Shown: positions 12,889 through 13,225 of the stretch, in pieces
Layout: each line of letters begins with the position of its first letter
How positions within the stretch are numbered: position 1 is the stretch's first letter
Assembly (NCBI GenBank): GCA_964512305.1
Contig: CAZEIW010000038.1
Coordinates: forward strand, 1-13,225
Direction: 5' to 3'
Source of the DNA: CAZEIW01 sp964512305
GTDB taxonomy: Bacteria > Pseudomonadota > Gammaproteobacteria > Burkholderiales > Burkholderiaceae_F
Length of the DNA stretch: 13,225 nucleotides
The notes under the pieces: generated by a model
What the model saw: the letters and a program-made list of their open reading frames with translations, nothing else
Told to the model about the DNA's origin: nothing
Database searches by the model: none
Program-made: the position numbers and the translations under genes

Positions 12889-12917
12889 CCTGCCCTCAGG
12901 GGCCTGCCCCGAGGGTC
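12889..12917 (+). repeat. Inner segment X, copy 1
   Basis: A 29-bp segment that begins CCTGCCCTCAGGGG and ends CCCCGAGGGTC. Its exact reverse complement is at 13074-13102. Here it lies between L and the core segment. Confidence 0.88.
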
Positions 12918-12919
12918 GA

Positions 12920-12950
12920 GGCGGGACGAAGCGCATGCAGTGCGCACCGA
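12920..12950 (+). repeat. Core segment, copy 1
   Basis: A 31-bp segment containing the small hairpin GCGCA-TGCAG-TGCGC. It is repeated in the same orientation at 13045-13075. Confidence 0.88.
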
Positions 12951-12981
12951 CGTGGATGGCCGGGACAAGCCCGGCCATGAC
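12951..12981 (-). repeat. Palindromic repeat end-type R, copy 1
   Basis: A 31-bp unit with stem ATGGCCGGG / CCCGGCCAT and loop ACAAG; identical to 13103-13133. Read on the - strand it shares the GTCAT...ATCCACG frame of end-type L. Confidence 0.9.
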
Positions 12982-13008
12982 AGCGCAACTGGCAAACCCA
13001 AAGCAAGC

Positions 13009-13040
13009 GTCATCCCCGGGCGAAGTCCCGGGGATCCACG
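13009..13040 (+). repeat. Palindromic repeat end-type L, copy 2
   Basis: Identical to 12857-12888. It opens the second composite element, 27 bp after the first one ends. Confidence 0.9.
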
Positions 13041-13044
13041 TCGG

Positions 13045-13075
13045 GGCGGGACGAAGCGCATGCAGTGCGCACCGA
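13045..13075 (+). repeat. Core segment, copy 2
   Basis: Same 31 bp and same orientation as 12920-12950, but here it lies directly next to L rather than next to R. Confidence 0.88.
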
Positions 13076-13102
13076 CCCTCGGGGCAGGCCCCTGAGGGCA
13101 GG
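13074..13102 (-). repeat. Inner segment X, copy 2 (inverted and on the other side of the core)
   Basis: Exact reverse complement of 12889-12917, overlapping the core by 2 bp. In this copy X lies between core and R instead of between L and core. Confidence 0.88.
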
Positions 13103-13133
13103 CGTGGATGGCCGGGACAAGCCCGGCCATGAC
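13103..13133 (-). repeat. Palindromic repeat end-type R, copy 2
   Basis: Identical to 12951-12981. It closes the second composite element about 30 bp before the stop of the - strand partial gene and may act as a hairpin at the 3' ends of the two converging transcripts. Confidence 0.9.
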
Positions 13134-13165
13134 CCGCTTCAAGGCGACGAAACGAAAGCTGCCGC

Positions 13166-13225
13166 TCACCCCTCCGCACCCGGCGGCAGCGAGCGTGGGC
13201 GGCGCTCGGCGTCGGTCGCGACGTA
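13166..13225 (-). CDS. C-terminal end of a gene running off the window (possible acyl-CoA thioesterase)
   Basis: On the - strand the last 19 codons read YVATDAERRPRSLPPGAEG and then TGA. The wording recalls the C-termini of hotdog-fold acyl-CoA thioesterases (a V-A-x-D-x-x-x-R-x-P-x-x-L-P pattern), but the piece is too short to be sure. It converges with the amidase at 11532-12833. Confidence 0.35.
   Translation of the reverse strand, partial: YVATDAERRPRSLPPGAEG

Noticed and set aside
11510..13132. Open frame of 540 codons on the + strand running through the cytoplasmic amidase and the end repeats
   Set aside because: Arg/Ala-rich shadow; the amidase frame has the catalytic motifs, and the 3' part is non-coding repeats.
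12857..13133. Possible CRISPR array
   Set aside because: Only two composite units, each made of palindromic modules with no regular spacers; repeats are GC-rich hairpins of REP type and no cas genes are near.

Overview
The window is about 13.2 kb of very GC-rich DNA with tightly packed bacterial genes. The strong G/C third-position bias, the form I-type CO dehydrogenase (CODH) large-subunit end, the FdhD and ModE-like genes and the families of GC-rich palindromic repeats suggest a betaproteobacterium (Burkholderiales/Rhodocyclales-like) or a close relative. This is inference from gene content; no rRNA or other marker gene is present.

Region 1 (1-5868, + strand) is the downstream half of an aerobic molybdenum-copper CO dehydrogenase (cox) cluster. 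It opens inside coxL (C-terminal 214 residues), followed by coxG (SRPBCC protein with a membrane-binding tail). A 146-bp repeat-filled gap comes next. Then a compact run follows: coxD (MoxR-type AAA+ ATPase), coxE (VWA protein with intact MIDAS), coxF (XdhC-family, with an unusual Cys-containing tail), mocA-like molybdopterin cytidylyltransferase, and an unrecognised four-helix membrane protein. coxM and coxS are not in the window and presumably lie upstream. CoxL is the catalytic subunit. CoxD/CoxE are the known post-translational active-site maturation pair. CoxF and MocA supply and handle the MCD cofactor. CoxG links the enzyme to the membrane quinone pool.

Region 2 (5869-9209) is accessory. 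It holds a secreted amidase-signature enzyme (+), then two unrecognised genes on the - strand, one small and basic and one with two domains joined by a Pro/Glu/Ser linker and starting at TTG. They are separated by about 365 bp of non-coding DNA with palindromic repeats.

Region 3 (9210-12833) has fdhD (-) diverging from a ModE-like one-component regulator (+), which is followed 38 bp later by a second, cytoplasmic amidase-signature gene. The intergenic region between fdhD and the regulator contains a perfect 39-bp inverted repeat, a candidate sigma70-type promoter and a shared 9-mer that may be an operator.

Region 4 (12834-13225) is a mosaic of GC-rich palindromic repeats, then the last 19 codons of a - strand gene running off the window.

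The most unusual points are: (i) the membrane protein ending the cox maturation run, with a G-M-x-x-G motif in each of four predicted helices; (ii) a palindromic repeat that appears to supply, and could sequester, the ribosome-binding site of coxD; (iii) the Cys-Cys-bearing tail of CoxF; (iv) repeat pairs in which a 29-bp segment has changed side and orientation around a fixed core.
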